A DNA stretch of 39,870 nt from contig JAFGGE010000066.1 of assembly GCA_016930745.1 (NCBI GenBank), positions 1 to 39,870 on the forward strand, given 5' to 3'. Shown one piece after another: positions 1 to 7,457 of the stretch. This DNA is from Sedimentisphaerales bacterium. Lineage in GTDB: Bacteria > Planctomycetota > Phycisphaerae > Sedimentisphaerales > Anaerohalosphaeraceae. The notes beneath the pieces are model-generated. The model saw only the letters and a program-made list of their open reading frames with translations, was not told where the DNA came from and searched no databases. The position numbers were made by a program, and so were the translations under genes. How positions within the stretch are numbered: position 1 is the first letter of the stretch; the number at the start of each line of letters is the position of its first letter.

Positions 1-342
1 ATCGGCAAACTCCGGGACAAAGACGCGGGTTTCCAGACCCCCGCAGGCAGGAAGGTCCAGCAGCCGGCCGGCGTCCACAAACTCATCCAGGCCATCCAGC
101 ACATCAAAATCCACGATACCCGCCAGGGCCAGTCCGTTTCGTTTGGCCAGCCAGGCATATTTGCTGGGCGAATACCCGTAGCTGTTGTAGGAATAGAAGG
201 TGTGACAATGCATATTCACTTTGTCAGTTGGGGCAGGAAATTCGATCCGACCTGCCCCGGCCAGCGCAATCAGCTCTTGCAGGGCGGTAAAACGTTTTTC
301 CCGGTCAAAGCTGTCAAGCTGCTGTTCCCACTTTTCAATCAT
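1..342 (-). CDS. PHP-domain metal-dependent phosphoesterase, 5' part only (C-terminus beyond window edge)
   Basis: Reading the minus strand from an ATG at 342 gives 114 uninterrupted codons up to the window edge. The start is preceded by GGGAG six bases upstream. After about 40 residues of helical lead-in comes NMHCHTFYSYNSYGYSP, the first PHP metal-binding motif (HxH), followed by an alternating beta/alpha stretch (GLALAGIVDFDVLDGLDEF) typical of the PHP barrel. PHP proteins hydrolyse phosphoesters with two or three metal ions; the substrate cannot be told from this fragment. The usual T-DH second motif appears here as VDFD, which is a deviation to check in the full protein. It is probably cytoplasmic, since no signal peptide is seen. 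The gene is transcribed away from its neighbours, behind the propeller gene. Confidence 0.8.
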   Translation of the reverse strand, partial: MIEKWEQQLDSFDREKRFTALQELIALAGAGRIEFPAPTDKVNMHCHTFYSYNSYGYSPSKYAWLAKRNGLALAGIVDFDVLDGLDEFVDAGRLLDLPACGGLETRVFVPEFAD

Positions 343-389
343 TACGCACTCCCAATGTCCATAGGATAGCCATCCGCGACCGGGGGGAA

Positions 390-418
390 ATCTTACCGCG
401 ACAGGGGGATAAATGCAA
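390..418 (-). promoter_or_regulatory. candidate sigma70-like promoter for the PHP-domain gene
   Basis: On the minus strand TTGCAT (418-413) and TAAGAT (395-390) are separated by exactly 17 bases. Transcription would begin about 40 bases before the ATG at 342, leaving room for the GGGAG ribosome binding site. Call rests on consensus match only. Confidence 0.45.
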
Positions 419-474
419 AAATAAAAGCTCTGTATCTGTCTCGAAAGCGAACAGAATCGTTCACAAACAAACGT

Positions 475-1719
475 CTAAGGCTTGGGGCCCACACAGAAGA
501 CTTGGGTTAGTGTCCTTAGATACAGCCGGTTGTCGGCCACAGCCGGGCTAGCCTGGGTTTGTTCCCCAAGATCATTGACCGCAAGCAACCGATATTCCCT
601 GCTGGCCTTGATTACGACGACCTTGCCATCCATTGTAACACAATAGATATTCCCATCGACATAGACCGGCGAACAATAGAAACGCCCGCCCGGCTTTTCG
701 GTCCAGATGGTCTGGCCGGTTTTGGCATCGAAACAACAGACCGGACCGGTGTCATGAAAGGTAAACATCAGGTCGCCAACCACCAGCGGCATGGTCACAT
801 ACGGCAGGATTTTCCGGTCGGTCAGGGTATAGGCGATTGTCGGTTGCGCACCCGCATCTTTGGGTGGAATAAGGGCCGTAAGCTGCATTCCCGTCCCTGC
901 GTCTCCGCAATTGGCAATGACAAGATCGCCGACAACGATGGGAGAAGCCACCACACGGGCCGGGCAGGCTGTCATCTCTTCCCAGAGAACCTTCCCTGAC
1001 AACGGATCGACACCGGTAATCCCATGGCTCTTGCTGGAGAAGACGATTTGGTTTCGGCCCTCTGATGTTGTATATACACAAGGCGTGGAATAGGAAATGT
1101 GGCTGGCATAGTCGCGCTGGAGTTGCCAGCGGATCGAGCCGGTATTTTTATCCAGGGCATACCAGCAGCTTTTCACATCCTTGCTATTGGCGCGCTGTTC
1201 CATGGTAAAGACCACCAGATCATCGACCAGCATCGGTGTTTTACAGGGACCATGCTGGGAGAAAGTCGAGCCGAAGGACTTTGACCATAATGAAGTACCG
1301 GAATGATCCAGGGCCAGTACACTTGTTTCCTCGGCCGTGCTCCAGATCGCATACACGGCTCGCTCATCACAGGCCGGGCTGGCCGCGGCGTAGTGGTTCA
1401 GGCTGTTCATACGGTATGGAGCAAGTGTATAGTCTTTTTCCCACAGGATATTGCCCCTATTGGCATCCATGGCCAAAAGCGAAACATCATTCTTGTTGCC
1501 GCAGGTAATAAACAGCTTCTCTTTCCAGACGGCCGGGGAGGAATGCCCCTGCCCCGGCAGTTTGGCCTTCCACCGATAATCGCTGTCCGTCCATCGGATA
1601 GGTATCCCTTTGGCCTCACTGATCCCTGATCCATTGGGGCCGCGAAACCGCGGCCAGTTCTGGCCATACGCTCCAGTGACCAGTAAAAACAAAATGGTAT
1701 AACACATCAGATATCTCAT
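475..1719 (-). CDS. secreted PQQ-like beta-propeller repeat protein
   Basis: A 414-residue protein if started at the ATG at 1719, which has GGAG seven bases upstream; an in-frame TTG at 1758 would give a longer product but lacks a ribosome site and would put 13 residues before a clear signal peptide (MRYLMCYTILFLLVTGAYGQ). The mature part opens with NWPRFRGPNGSGIS, the hallmark start of a planctomycete/verrucomicrobial family of exported PQQ-like (PF13360-type) propellers. Repeated blade motifs follow, with short strands ending in W (for example GNILWEKDY, GSIRWQLQ, GKVLWEEM, GQTIWTEK). About seven or eight blades are expected. The fold is usually a binding or scaffold unit; no catalytic residues can be named and PQQ itself need not be bound. 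It is monocistronic and divergent from the haloperoxidase. Confidence 0.85.
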   Translation of the reverse strand: MRYLMCYTILFLLVTGAYGQNWPRFRGPNGSGISEAKGIPIRWTDSDYRWKAKLPGQGHSSPAVWKEKLFITCGNKNDVSLLAMDANRGNILWEKDYTLAPYRMNSLNHYAAASPACDERAVYAIWSTAEETSVLALDHSGTSLWSKSFGSTFSQHGPCKTPMLVDDLVVFTMEQRANSKDVKSCWYALDKNTGSIRWQLQRDYASHISYSTPCVYTTSEGRNQIVFSSKSHGITGVDPLSGKVLWEEMTACPARVVASPIVVGDLVIANCGDAGTGMQLTALIPPKDAGAQPTIAYTLTDRKILPYVTMPLVVGDLMFTFHDTGPVCCFDAKTGQTIWTEKPGGRFYCSPVYVDGNIYCVTMDGKVVVIKASREYRLLAVNDLGEQTQASPAVADNRLYLRTLTQVFCVGPKP

Positions 1720-1808
1720 CCATCCACTCCGGTCCAATACTCTGGATTCTTTTGACAATTAATCCAGGTAATTTTATCAGAGACAATCTAGAAGGGTAAG
1801 TGCATTTC

Positions 1809-1830
1809 TGAAAACGATTTTCTGTTTTCA
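1809..1830. promoter_or_regulatory. inverted repeat, candidate operator (TGAAAAC-8-GTTTTCA)
   Basis: TGAAAAC (1809-1815) and GTTTTCA (1824-1830) are a perfect 7-base inverted repeat. A nested palindrome GAAAACGATTTTC lies at 1810-1822, and a third GTTTTC half-site at 1835-1840. The central CG with flanking A and T runs is reminiscent of LacI/GalR-type operators, but no such regulator gene is nearby, so the assignment is speculative. Confidence 0.35.
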
Positions 1831-1897
1831 TGCTGTTTTCGCAGTTTATGTTCCGCTCGAAAATAGTCGGTTGAGAGATGATCGACTACGCTTTTCT

Positions 1898-1923
1898 CCC
1901 TATCTAATTAGGGAATTCCCCTA
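1898..1923. promoter_or_regulatory. triple half-site CCCTA / TAGGG / CCCTA, candidate operator
   Basis: CCCTA (1898-1902), TAGGG (1909-1913) and CCCTA (1919-1923) alternate with 6- and 5-base gaps, so the middle site can pair with either flank. The core GGGAATTCCC (1911-1920) is a perfect palindrome. The arrangement suggests binding by a dimeric regulator between the two divergent genes. Confidence 0.4.
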
Positions 1924-2087
1924 TTTCATGGCCTAAGACAATCGCTTAGATAAAGATAGCGTCTGTTGATAAACAGGAAAAACTAAAAAAAACAGCTTTT
2001 ATATGTTCGGCATTTCGAGGGTTGGTCGTGTGACTAACCTTGTGTACTTAAATAAAAACCGGAATCATGAGTGGAAAGGAGCGGACA

Positions 2088-3314
2088 ATGAAACAGATTA
2101 GATTCACAGGATGCATTCTTATGCTTCTCATCGGGGCAGGCCTTCTGGAGGCGACGGAAATCAGGGAATGGAACACAGCAGCAATGGACATGATAAAACA
2201 AGAGGGAATTTCTAATCAATTCGGCAACAGGACGATGGCGATGCTTCATATTGCCATGTATGACGCCGTAAATGGAATTCAACATCAATATGATCCATTT
2301 TTAGTTCGCTTTAGAGCTCCGAAAATCTGGCCTGAGGAGGCGGCTGTGGCTTCGGCGGCTTATGAGGTCTTACGGAAGCTTTACCCTCTTAAAGAGAACG
2401 ACTTTAAACCTCTCTACCTGGAGCAGCTTGCCCGAGTGCCCAATCACCCGCGCAAGAAGGTGGCCGTTGTGTATGGACAACTGATCGCAAACTATGTTCT
2501 GAAATGGCGTGAAAATGACGGTTCGGCGGACGCCGCCGGCGTCTCCTATCCCGACGGCACGGAACCGGGCCAGTGGCGACGAACCGATGCGAAACCGCCT
2601 ATGCTGCCGGGTTGGGGGCAGGTACGGCCTTTCACCATGATCAGCGGCAACCAGTTTCGATTGATTGGCCCTCTGGATATGGCCGGTTATGAATATGCCC
2701 GTGACTATGCTGAAGTTATGGATGTAGGCAGAAAAACGTCCCCCTATCGAACAGCAGAGCAAACAAACATCGCCCGATTCTGGCCTACGGGAATCCCAAG
2801 GATTTGGAATCTCGTGGCCCATCAGATTTGCGATGAAATGGATTATAGCTTGCTGGAAGAAGCAAGACTTTTTGCGCTTTTAAATGTGGCTTTGACTGAT
2901 TCACAGATTGTAAGCTGGGACATGAAATACTACTACGGATTCTGGCGCCCGGTAACCGCTATCGGGTATGGCGATCAGGATGGCAATGATAATACAGTGG
3001 AAGATCCCACATGGGAATCCCTTCTCCCGTCGCCGCCGTTTCCGGAGTATCCAAGCGGCCACAGCACCAGTTGTGCCGCGGCGGCGACCATTTTAGCAAA
3101 ATGTATGGGTACGGACGAATTTGCGTTCGCATTGAATTCAGAGGCTAATCCTAGTTTGCCTCCACGAGTCTTCAACAGCTTCTGGGAGGCCGCCCGAGAA
3201 GCCGGAATAAGCCGTATTTATGGCGGGATTCATTTTAATTTCAGCAACACCGAAGGATTGGAAGCAGGTCGTTCCCTTGGCCGTTACATCTTTGAAAACT
3301 TTATGACCAAGTAA
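2088..3314 (+). CDS. secreted vanadium-dependent haloperoxidase (PAP2 superfamily)
   Basis: Start chosen at the ATG at 2088, seven bases after AAAGGAG, rather than the in-frame ATG at 2067; this gives 408 residues opening with a signal peptide (MKQIRFTGCILMLLIGAGLLEA). All three vanadate-site motifs are present with correct spacing, numbered from this start: K280-x6-R287-P, then PSGH with S323, G324 and H325, then SR-x5-H with R376 and H382. These correspond to the seven ligand/catalytic residues of fungal chloroperoxidase. Such enzymes use hydrogen peroxide to oxidise halides to hypohalous acid; related acid phosphatases share the fold. The KYYYGFWRP context favours the haloperoxidase group. 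Export suggests periplasmic or extracellular action. It is monocistronic; halide preference cannot be read from sequence. Confidence 0.88.
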   Translation: MKQIRFTGCILMLLIGAGLLEATEIREWNTAAMDMIKQEGISNQFGNRTMAMLHIAMYDAVNGIQHQYDPFLVRFRAPKIWPEEAAVASAAYEVLRKLYPLKENDFKPLYLEQLARVPNHPRKKVAVVYGQLIANYVLKWRENDGSADAAGVSYPDGTEPGQWRRTDAKPPMLPGWGQVRPFTMISGNQFRLIGPLDMAGYEYARDYAEVMDVGRKTSPYRTAEQTNIARFWPTGIPRIWNLVAHQICDEMDYSLLEEARLFALLNVALTDSQIVSWDMKYYYGFWRPVTAIGYGDQDGNDNTVEDPTWESLLPSPPFPEYPSGHSTSCAAAATILAKCMGTDEFAFALNSEANPSLPPRVFNSFWEAAREAGISRIYGGIHFNFSNTEGLEAGRSLGRYIFENFMTK

Positions 3315-3462
3315 ACTCGGCCGTTCCCCAGAAAATGGGAAAGTAATGTGAAAGGATTTTAAACCAATCTTGAGCCAGGTGCGTTAGGAAACGTATAGAC
3401 AAAACGGGATAGAGAGCATAGAGAGGAATTCAAAGCGAAAGCAAAGTGTATAGGATAGGGCC

Positions 3463-4302
3463 TTACCTTGACGTTTTTGGCGGCTGGTCTATAAATTCTA
3501 TCGCCTGTAAGAGCCGTTCGGGCGGGGGCACATCGTGCTTCATTCCCGGCACATCGATAAAAAGGACGTTTTTCAGGTACGGCTTATAACCATACTGGTA
3601 ATAAATCTGCATGGGCGTGCGGTTGAAATCATGTTCTCCGGTCAACAACACATAGCGTCCCCGATTGCGGGCTTCAACCAGATACTTTACTTTTGGAGTA
3701 GGAAAACCGGGGTATGCCCGGCCCGGCCTGCCTGGAACCGCCACCGGCCTCCAGAAGGAAGCGCCGATCACAAAAATTCCCCCGGTAAACACATCACTGA
3801 AATGAAACGCCATAATAGAGGCTACATTGCCTCCGCCGGATAATCCCGCCACATAGATCCTCTCCGGATCGATCTTGTATAATTTCTGGATATTGTGCAA
3901 TCCGTCCAGAGCCAGCGGAATTCGACGACTGTACACATTCTGATTGTTACCCGACCGGTCCGCCCCCACACAGATCAGCTGTCGTTTGGCAAATTCGGCC
4001 TCCATACGTCCAAACAGGACCTGCCCCTTGTCTCCCGGGGAAATTTCCACCACCAGTCCGTAAGCGGCATTCGGATCGTAATCCTGCGGGACAAACACCT
4101 CGTATGTCTCCCGACTCGGATCACAGGTATAGCCATCTTCCCGCACTGCATCAATGACCATCGTGGTGCGTTTTTGAATCTCTTCGGCCCTGGATAACGG
4201 GTGATGTTCCTGGAACGAGGCGGTATATCGCCCCACCCGGGGGCTTATGGCAAAGGCTCCCGAACAATAAAGCAGTATCGAAATAAGCAGATTATATTTC
4301 AT
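3463..4302 (-). CDS. secreted alpha/beta-hydrolase (esterase/peptidase-like)
   Basis: A 279-residue protein from the ATG at 4302; a GTG nine codons upstream is disfavoured because a signal peptide (MKYNLLISILLYCSGAFA) begins exactly at the ATG, which has an AGGG about 8 bases upstream. The sequence shows an alpha/beta-hydrolase order: oxyanion-strand region GLVVEISPG, nucleophile elbow GLSGGG with Ser155, acid region TGEHDFNRT (Asp225 likely) and histidine region GMKHDVPP (His256). This matches PHB-depolymerase-like or plasmid-encoded esterase families common in exported planctomycete hydrolases. Substrate is unknown. It converges on the haloperoxidase and is divergent from the oxidoreductase operon. 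Confidence 0.75.
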   Translation of the reverse strand: MKYNLLISILLYCSGAFAISPRVGRYTASFQEHHPLSRAEEIQKRTTMVIDAVREDGYTCDPSRETYEVFVPQDYDPNAAYGLVVEISPGDKGQVLFGRMEAEFAKRQLICVGADRSGNNQNVYSRRIPLALDGLHNIQKLYKIDPERIYVAGLSGGGNVASIMAFHFSDVFTGGIFVIGASFWRPVAVPGRPGRAYPGFPTPKVKYLVEARNRGRYVLLTGEHDFNRTPMQIYYQYGYKPYLKNVLFIDVPGMKHDVPPPERLLQAIEFIDQPPKTSR

Positions 4303-4401
4303 ACCGTGTCCCTGCCCAAACGCCAACACCCCATCATTTTATACTTCTGTAACACGCTCTACAACACCAACTTCCAAAACCATCCGGGTACGGCAAAACG
4401 C

Positions 4402-4430
4402 TTGCAAAGGAACCCCTGGAGCGGTATAGT
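4402..4430 (+). promoter_or_regulatory. candidate sigma70-like promoter of the oxidoreductase/DUF1080 operon
   Basis: TTGCAA (4402-4407) and TATAGT (4425-4430) are spaced by exactly 17 bases. The predicted transcript starts near 4437, about 75 bases before the first gene. This is one of the two best promoter matches in the window. Confidence 0.55.
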
Positions 4431-4510
4431 GGAATGGTTATTCTCTGGTCCCAGACGGACCGAGGAGCAATCCTTTCCATAGGACATACACAATAGGCTG
4501 AGGTGAGATC

Positions 4511-5866
4511 ATGACAGGCAAAAACACAGTCGTTTCAGAGGATTCTATCAGTCGTCGCCGGTTTCTTGGCACAGCAGGGACATCGGCTTTCGCCTTCACC
4601 GTCCTGCCTGGTCATGTGCTGGGCGGACCCGGTAAAAAAGCCCCCAGCGACACCCTCAACGTCGCTGGAATCGGTATCGGAGGGATGGGTTTCAATGACA
4701 TCCGCACGGTAGCCGGACTGGGAGAGAATATCGTAGCCCTTTGCGACGTGGACCAAAGATACGCCGCCAAGGCATTCAATGAGTTTCCCAAGGCCCGGAA
4801 ATGGAAAGATTACCGTCAGATGCTTCAGGAGCAGAAGGACATTGACGCGGTTATGATCGCCACGCCGGACCACCTGCACGCCCCAATTACGATGGCCGCG
4901 ATCAAGGCAGGCAAACATGTGTACTGCCAGAAACCCCTGACGCATACCGTATACGAGGCCCGTCAAATCGTAAAAGCCGCCAAAGAAGCGGGTGTTGCAA
5001 CACAGATGGGCAATCAGGGTCAGGCGGGCGAAGAAGCCCGGTTACTCGCCGAGTTCATTTGGGATGGTGCGATTGGCAATGTTCGCGAAATACATGGATG
5101 GTCCAATCGATATCCGCGGATTTCGCCTCGCGGCCAGGCCCGTCCGAAAGATGCGCCGCCCGTACCTGAGGGGTTAGAGTGGGACCTCTGGCTTGGTCCG
5201 GCCCCAGAACGCCCCTACCATCCTGCCTATCTGCCGTTCGTCTGGCGCGGCTGGTGGGACTTTGGCACCGGAGTTCTGGGCGATATCGGCTGTCATAACT
5301 TTTCGGCCATTTTCAAGGCCCTCAAACTCAAATACCCAACAACAGTCCAAGCCAGCGGCACTTTCCTGCAGGATCCTCCTGAAACTCGTAATGAAAGCGC
5401 CCCGGTTGCATCAGTCGTCCATTACGAGTTCGAAGCCGATGGCGACCGTCCTGCCGTGACGCTGACTTGGTATGACGGCGGCATGCTTCCCATCCGCCCG
5501 CCGCAACTGGAACAAGGCAGGCGGCTGGGCGGAGGCGACGGTATGCTGTATATCGGAGATAAAGGAGCGATCCTGGACAATCGATTGATCCCCGAGGCCC
5601 GGATGAAGGAATACGGAAAACCGCCGCAAAAACTGCCGCGTTCACCGGGCCATTACCAGGAATGGGTCATCGCCGCCAAGGGAGGCCCCAGGGCCGGGAG
5701 CGATTTTTCCTTTGCCGGACCGCTTACAGAGATGGTGCTCCTGGGCAATATCGCGATCCGAACCGGCGAAAAGCTGGAATGGGATCCGATCCCGATGAAA
5801 ATAACCAATGTCCCCAACGCCAATACACTGCTGCATTATGAGTATCGGGAGGGCTGGAGTCTGTAA
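4511..5866 (+). CDS. Tat-exported Gfo/Idh/MocA family oxidoreductase (QKP type)
   Basis: 451 residues; start ATG at 4511 with GAGGTGA just upstream. A twin-arginine leader SRRRFLG (14-20) followed by a hydrophobic stretch and VLPGHVLGG predicts export folded with its cofactor. The Rossmann loop GIGIGGMG is at 53-60 and the cofactor acidic motif CDVD at 78-81. ATPDHLHA (117-124) and CQKP (139-142) follow; the usual E of the EKP motif is Q140, while the active-site lysine K141 is kept. GDIGCH (257-262) gives the C-terminal catalytic Asp/His pair. The family performs NAD(P)-dependent oxidation of sugars and glycosides with tightly held cofactor. First gene of the operon; closest to the third copy in this window. 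Confidence 0.9.
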   Translation: MTGKNTVVSEDSISRRRFLGTAGTSAFAFTVLPGHVLGGPGKKAPSDTLNVAGIGIGGMGFNDIRTVAGLGENIVALCDVDQRYAAKAFNEFPKARKWKDYRQMLQEQKDIDAVMIATPDHLHAPITMAAIKAGKHVYCQKPLTHTVYEARQIVKAAKEAGVATQMGNQGQAGEEARLLAEFIWDGAIGNVREIHGWSNRYPRISPRGQARPKDAPPVPEGLEWDLWLGPAPERPYHPAYLPFVWRGWWDFGTGVLGDIGCHNFSAIFKALKLKYPTTVQASGTFLQDPPETRNESAPVASVVHYEFEADGDRPAVTLTWYDGGMLPIRPPQLEQGRRLGGGDGMLYIGDKGAILDNRLIPEARMKEYGKPPQKLPRSPGHYQEWVIAAKGGPRAGSDFSFAGPLTEMVLLGNIAIRTGEKLEWDPIPMKITNVPNANTLLHYEYREGWSL

Positions 5867-5988
5867 TGCTTCAGTCAACAGAATCGGATTAACTTTCGTC
5901 TCAGATTCCTGAAAAATTGCCAGAAAATCTGGTTTGGGGACGTCTAAAGCAGTGAGAAAGTCTGTCCATTGTTTATGAGAGGAACCAT

Positions 5989-7395
5989 ATGAAATCAAAC
6001 CATTCCCAATTTACGCGAAGGCGTTTTATGGGCTCGGCCGCCGCCTTTACCATCCTGCCGCGTTTCGTGCTTGGAGGGTCCAAATTTGTCGCTCCCAGCG
6101 AAAAAATTTATATCGCCATCATCGGCTGTGGAGGTCAGGGCCGCACTAACGCCCGCAGTTTGTTCGGGCACAAGGACGCGCAGATCGTCGCCATCGCCGA
6201 TCCCAATGAGAAAGACGATTACAGTCGATATTATTACGGCGGCGTGGCAGGCCGACTGCCGGTTAAGGCAGAAGTAGAAAAGCAATATTCCGTACAAAAT
6301 CCCAATTTCCGCTGCAATGATTACATCGATTTCCGTCAGTTGCTCGATAAGGAAAAGAATATCGACGCCATTCTGTGCGCTACGCCTGATCACTGCCATG
6401 CATGGGTTACGATAAGCGCGATCCATCGCGGCAAGCATGTCTATTGCGAAAAACCGCTGACGCATAATATCTATGAAGCTCGCATGGTGGCAAAGGCCGC
6501 CAAAGAAGCAGGGGTGGCCACACAGATGGGCAATCAGGGCCGCAGCGACGAGGGCAACCGTCTGACTTGTGAATGGATCTGGGACGGCGCGATCGGGAAT
6601 GTGCGTGAGGTGCATGCCTGGAGCGGGGCCGGCGGCTGGGCCGGCGGACGCGGTCGCCCCAAAGAGACCCCCTCCATACCGCCAAGCCTGAACTGGGACT
6701 TATGGCTCGGCCCCAAACCATCCCGTCCTTATCATCCGGCGTACGCCCCCTATAACTGGCGCGGCTGGTGGGAGTTCGGCACGGGCTGTGTGGGCGACAT
6801 GGCCGTACACAACCTCGATCCGGCATTTGCCGCTTTGAAACTGGGGCACCCGATCAGCGTTGAAGCCGTACAAACCGACTTTGTCGATTCGGAAGTCATC
6901 GGCGGAAACAATCATATCGTCTGGCAGTTCGGTCCGCGCGGCGATATGCCTGCGGTAACCGTGCACTGGTACGACGGAAATCTTCGTCCGCAGCGTCCTG
7001 CCGATCTTGAGGAAGGCCGACGTCTGGGCGAAGGCACAAACGGCATCCTGCTCATCGGCGATAAGGGTACGATCATGGGAGGCGGATGGAGCCAGTCGCC
7101 GCGGATTATCCCGGAAAGCAAGATGCAGGCCTACAAACGCCCGCCCAAGACCCTGCCGCGTTCCAAGGGGCATCATCGCGACTGGCTCGACGCCTGCAAG
7201 GGGGAACCGGCCGCCAGCAGCAACTTCAGCTATGGCGCCCGATTGACCGAGTTTGTGCTATTGGGCGATGTGGCCATCCGGGCCAAAAAGAAGATCGAAT
7301 GGGATGGGCCAAATAGGAAAGTGACAAATGCCCCTGAAGCCCAGATCTTTGTTGAGGAGCAGTATCGACCAGGATGGGATCTGGAAAAAGTCTAA
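5989..7395 (+). CDS. Tat-exported Gfo/Idh/MocA family oxidoreductase (EKP type)
   Basis: 468 residues from the ATG at 5989, which follows GAGAGGA. Twin-arginine motif TRRRFMG at 9-15, hydrophobic AAAFTILPRFVLGG, then Rossmann loop GCGGQG (46-51). Unlike its two siblings it has the canonical EKP motif (E154 K155 P156), and an insertion after the first acidic residue (about 73-100, rich in Y, G and K) that lengthens the nucleotide-binding half. The catalytic region reads GDMAVHN (His274). The insertion and EKP motif suggest a different substrate or cofactor geometry within the same pathway. It lies 122 bases after the first copy with no terminator in between. Confidence 0.9.
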   Translation: MKSNHSQFTRRRFMGSAAAFTILPRFVLGGSKFVAPSEKIYIAIIGCGGQGRTNARSLFGHKDAQIVAIADPNEKDDYSRYYYGGVAGRLPVKAEVEKQYSVQNPNFRCNDYIDFRQLLDKEKNIDAILCATPDHCHAWVTISAIHRGKHVYCEKPLTHNIYEARMVAKAAKEAGVATQMGNQGRSDEGNRLTCEWIWDGAIGNVREVHAWSGAGGWAGGRGRPKETPSIPPSLNWDLWLGPKPSRPYHPAYAPYNWRGWWEFGTGCVGDMAVHNLDPAFAALKLGHPISVEAVQTDFVDSEVIGGNNHIVWQFGPRGDMPAVTVHWYDGNLRPQRPADLEEGRRLGEGTNGILLIGDKGTIMGGGWSQSPRIIPESKMQAYKRPPKTLPRSKGHHRDWLDACKGEPAASSNFSYGARLTEFVLLGDVAIRAKKKIEWDGPNRKVTNAPEAQIFVEEQYRPGWDLEKV

Positions 7396-7418
7396 TAAGA
7401 CTGGGCAAGACAGATTCT

Positions 7419-7442
7419 GGAATCGGAATCGGAATCGGAATC
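7419..7442. repeat. hexamer tandem repeat (GGAATC)x4
   Basis: Four perfect head-to-tail GGAATC units fill most of the short gap between the second and third oxidoreductase genes, ending about 15 bases before the start codon at 7458 and just before its ribosome site (AAAGGACAGGA). Copy-number change by slippage would alter spacing in the messenger without shifting any reading frame of the flanking genes. Confidence 0.9.
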
Positions 7443-7457
7443 GAAAGGACAGGATTC

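Larger units (their letters stand above)
1720..2087. other. divergent intergenic region between propeller and haloperoxidase genes
   Basis: This 368-base gap contains no credible gene. It is AT-rich and holds two groups of inverted repeats (1809-1830 and 1898-1923) listed separately. The haloperoxidase ribosome site AAAGGAG lies at 2075-2081. No convincing sigma70 pair was found for either gene, so promoters here may be of another class. Confidence 0.6.

Noticed and set aside
1720..1758. Upstream TTG start for the beta-propeller protein
   Set aside because: It lacks a ribosome site, and the signal peptide starts exactly at the ATG at 1719 with GGAG seven bases before it.
3315..3345. Weak hairpin after the haloperoxidase (TTCCC / GGGAA)
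   Set aside because: The stem is only five pairs with no T run, so it is not convincing as a terminator.
4415..4495. Possible tRNA-like stretch before the first oxidoreductase
   Set aside because: No acceptor stem or T-loop can be paired; the segment is explained by the promoter and leader.
7374..7457. Longer N-terminus for the third oxidoreductase including a Gly-Ile repeat
   Set aside because: The start lies inside the previous gene, would put 28 residues before the Tat motif and lacks a ribosome site, unlike the ATG at 7458.
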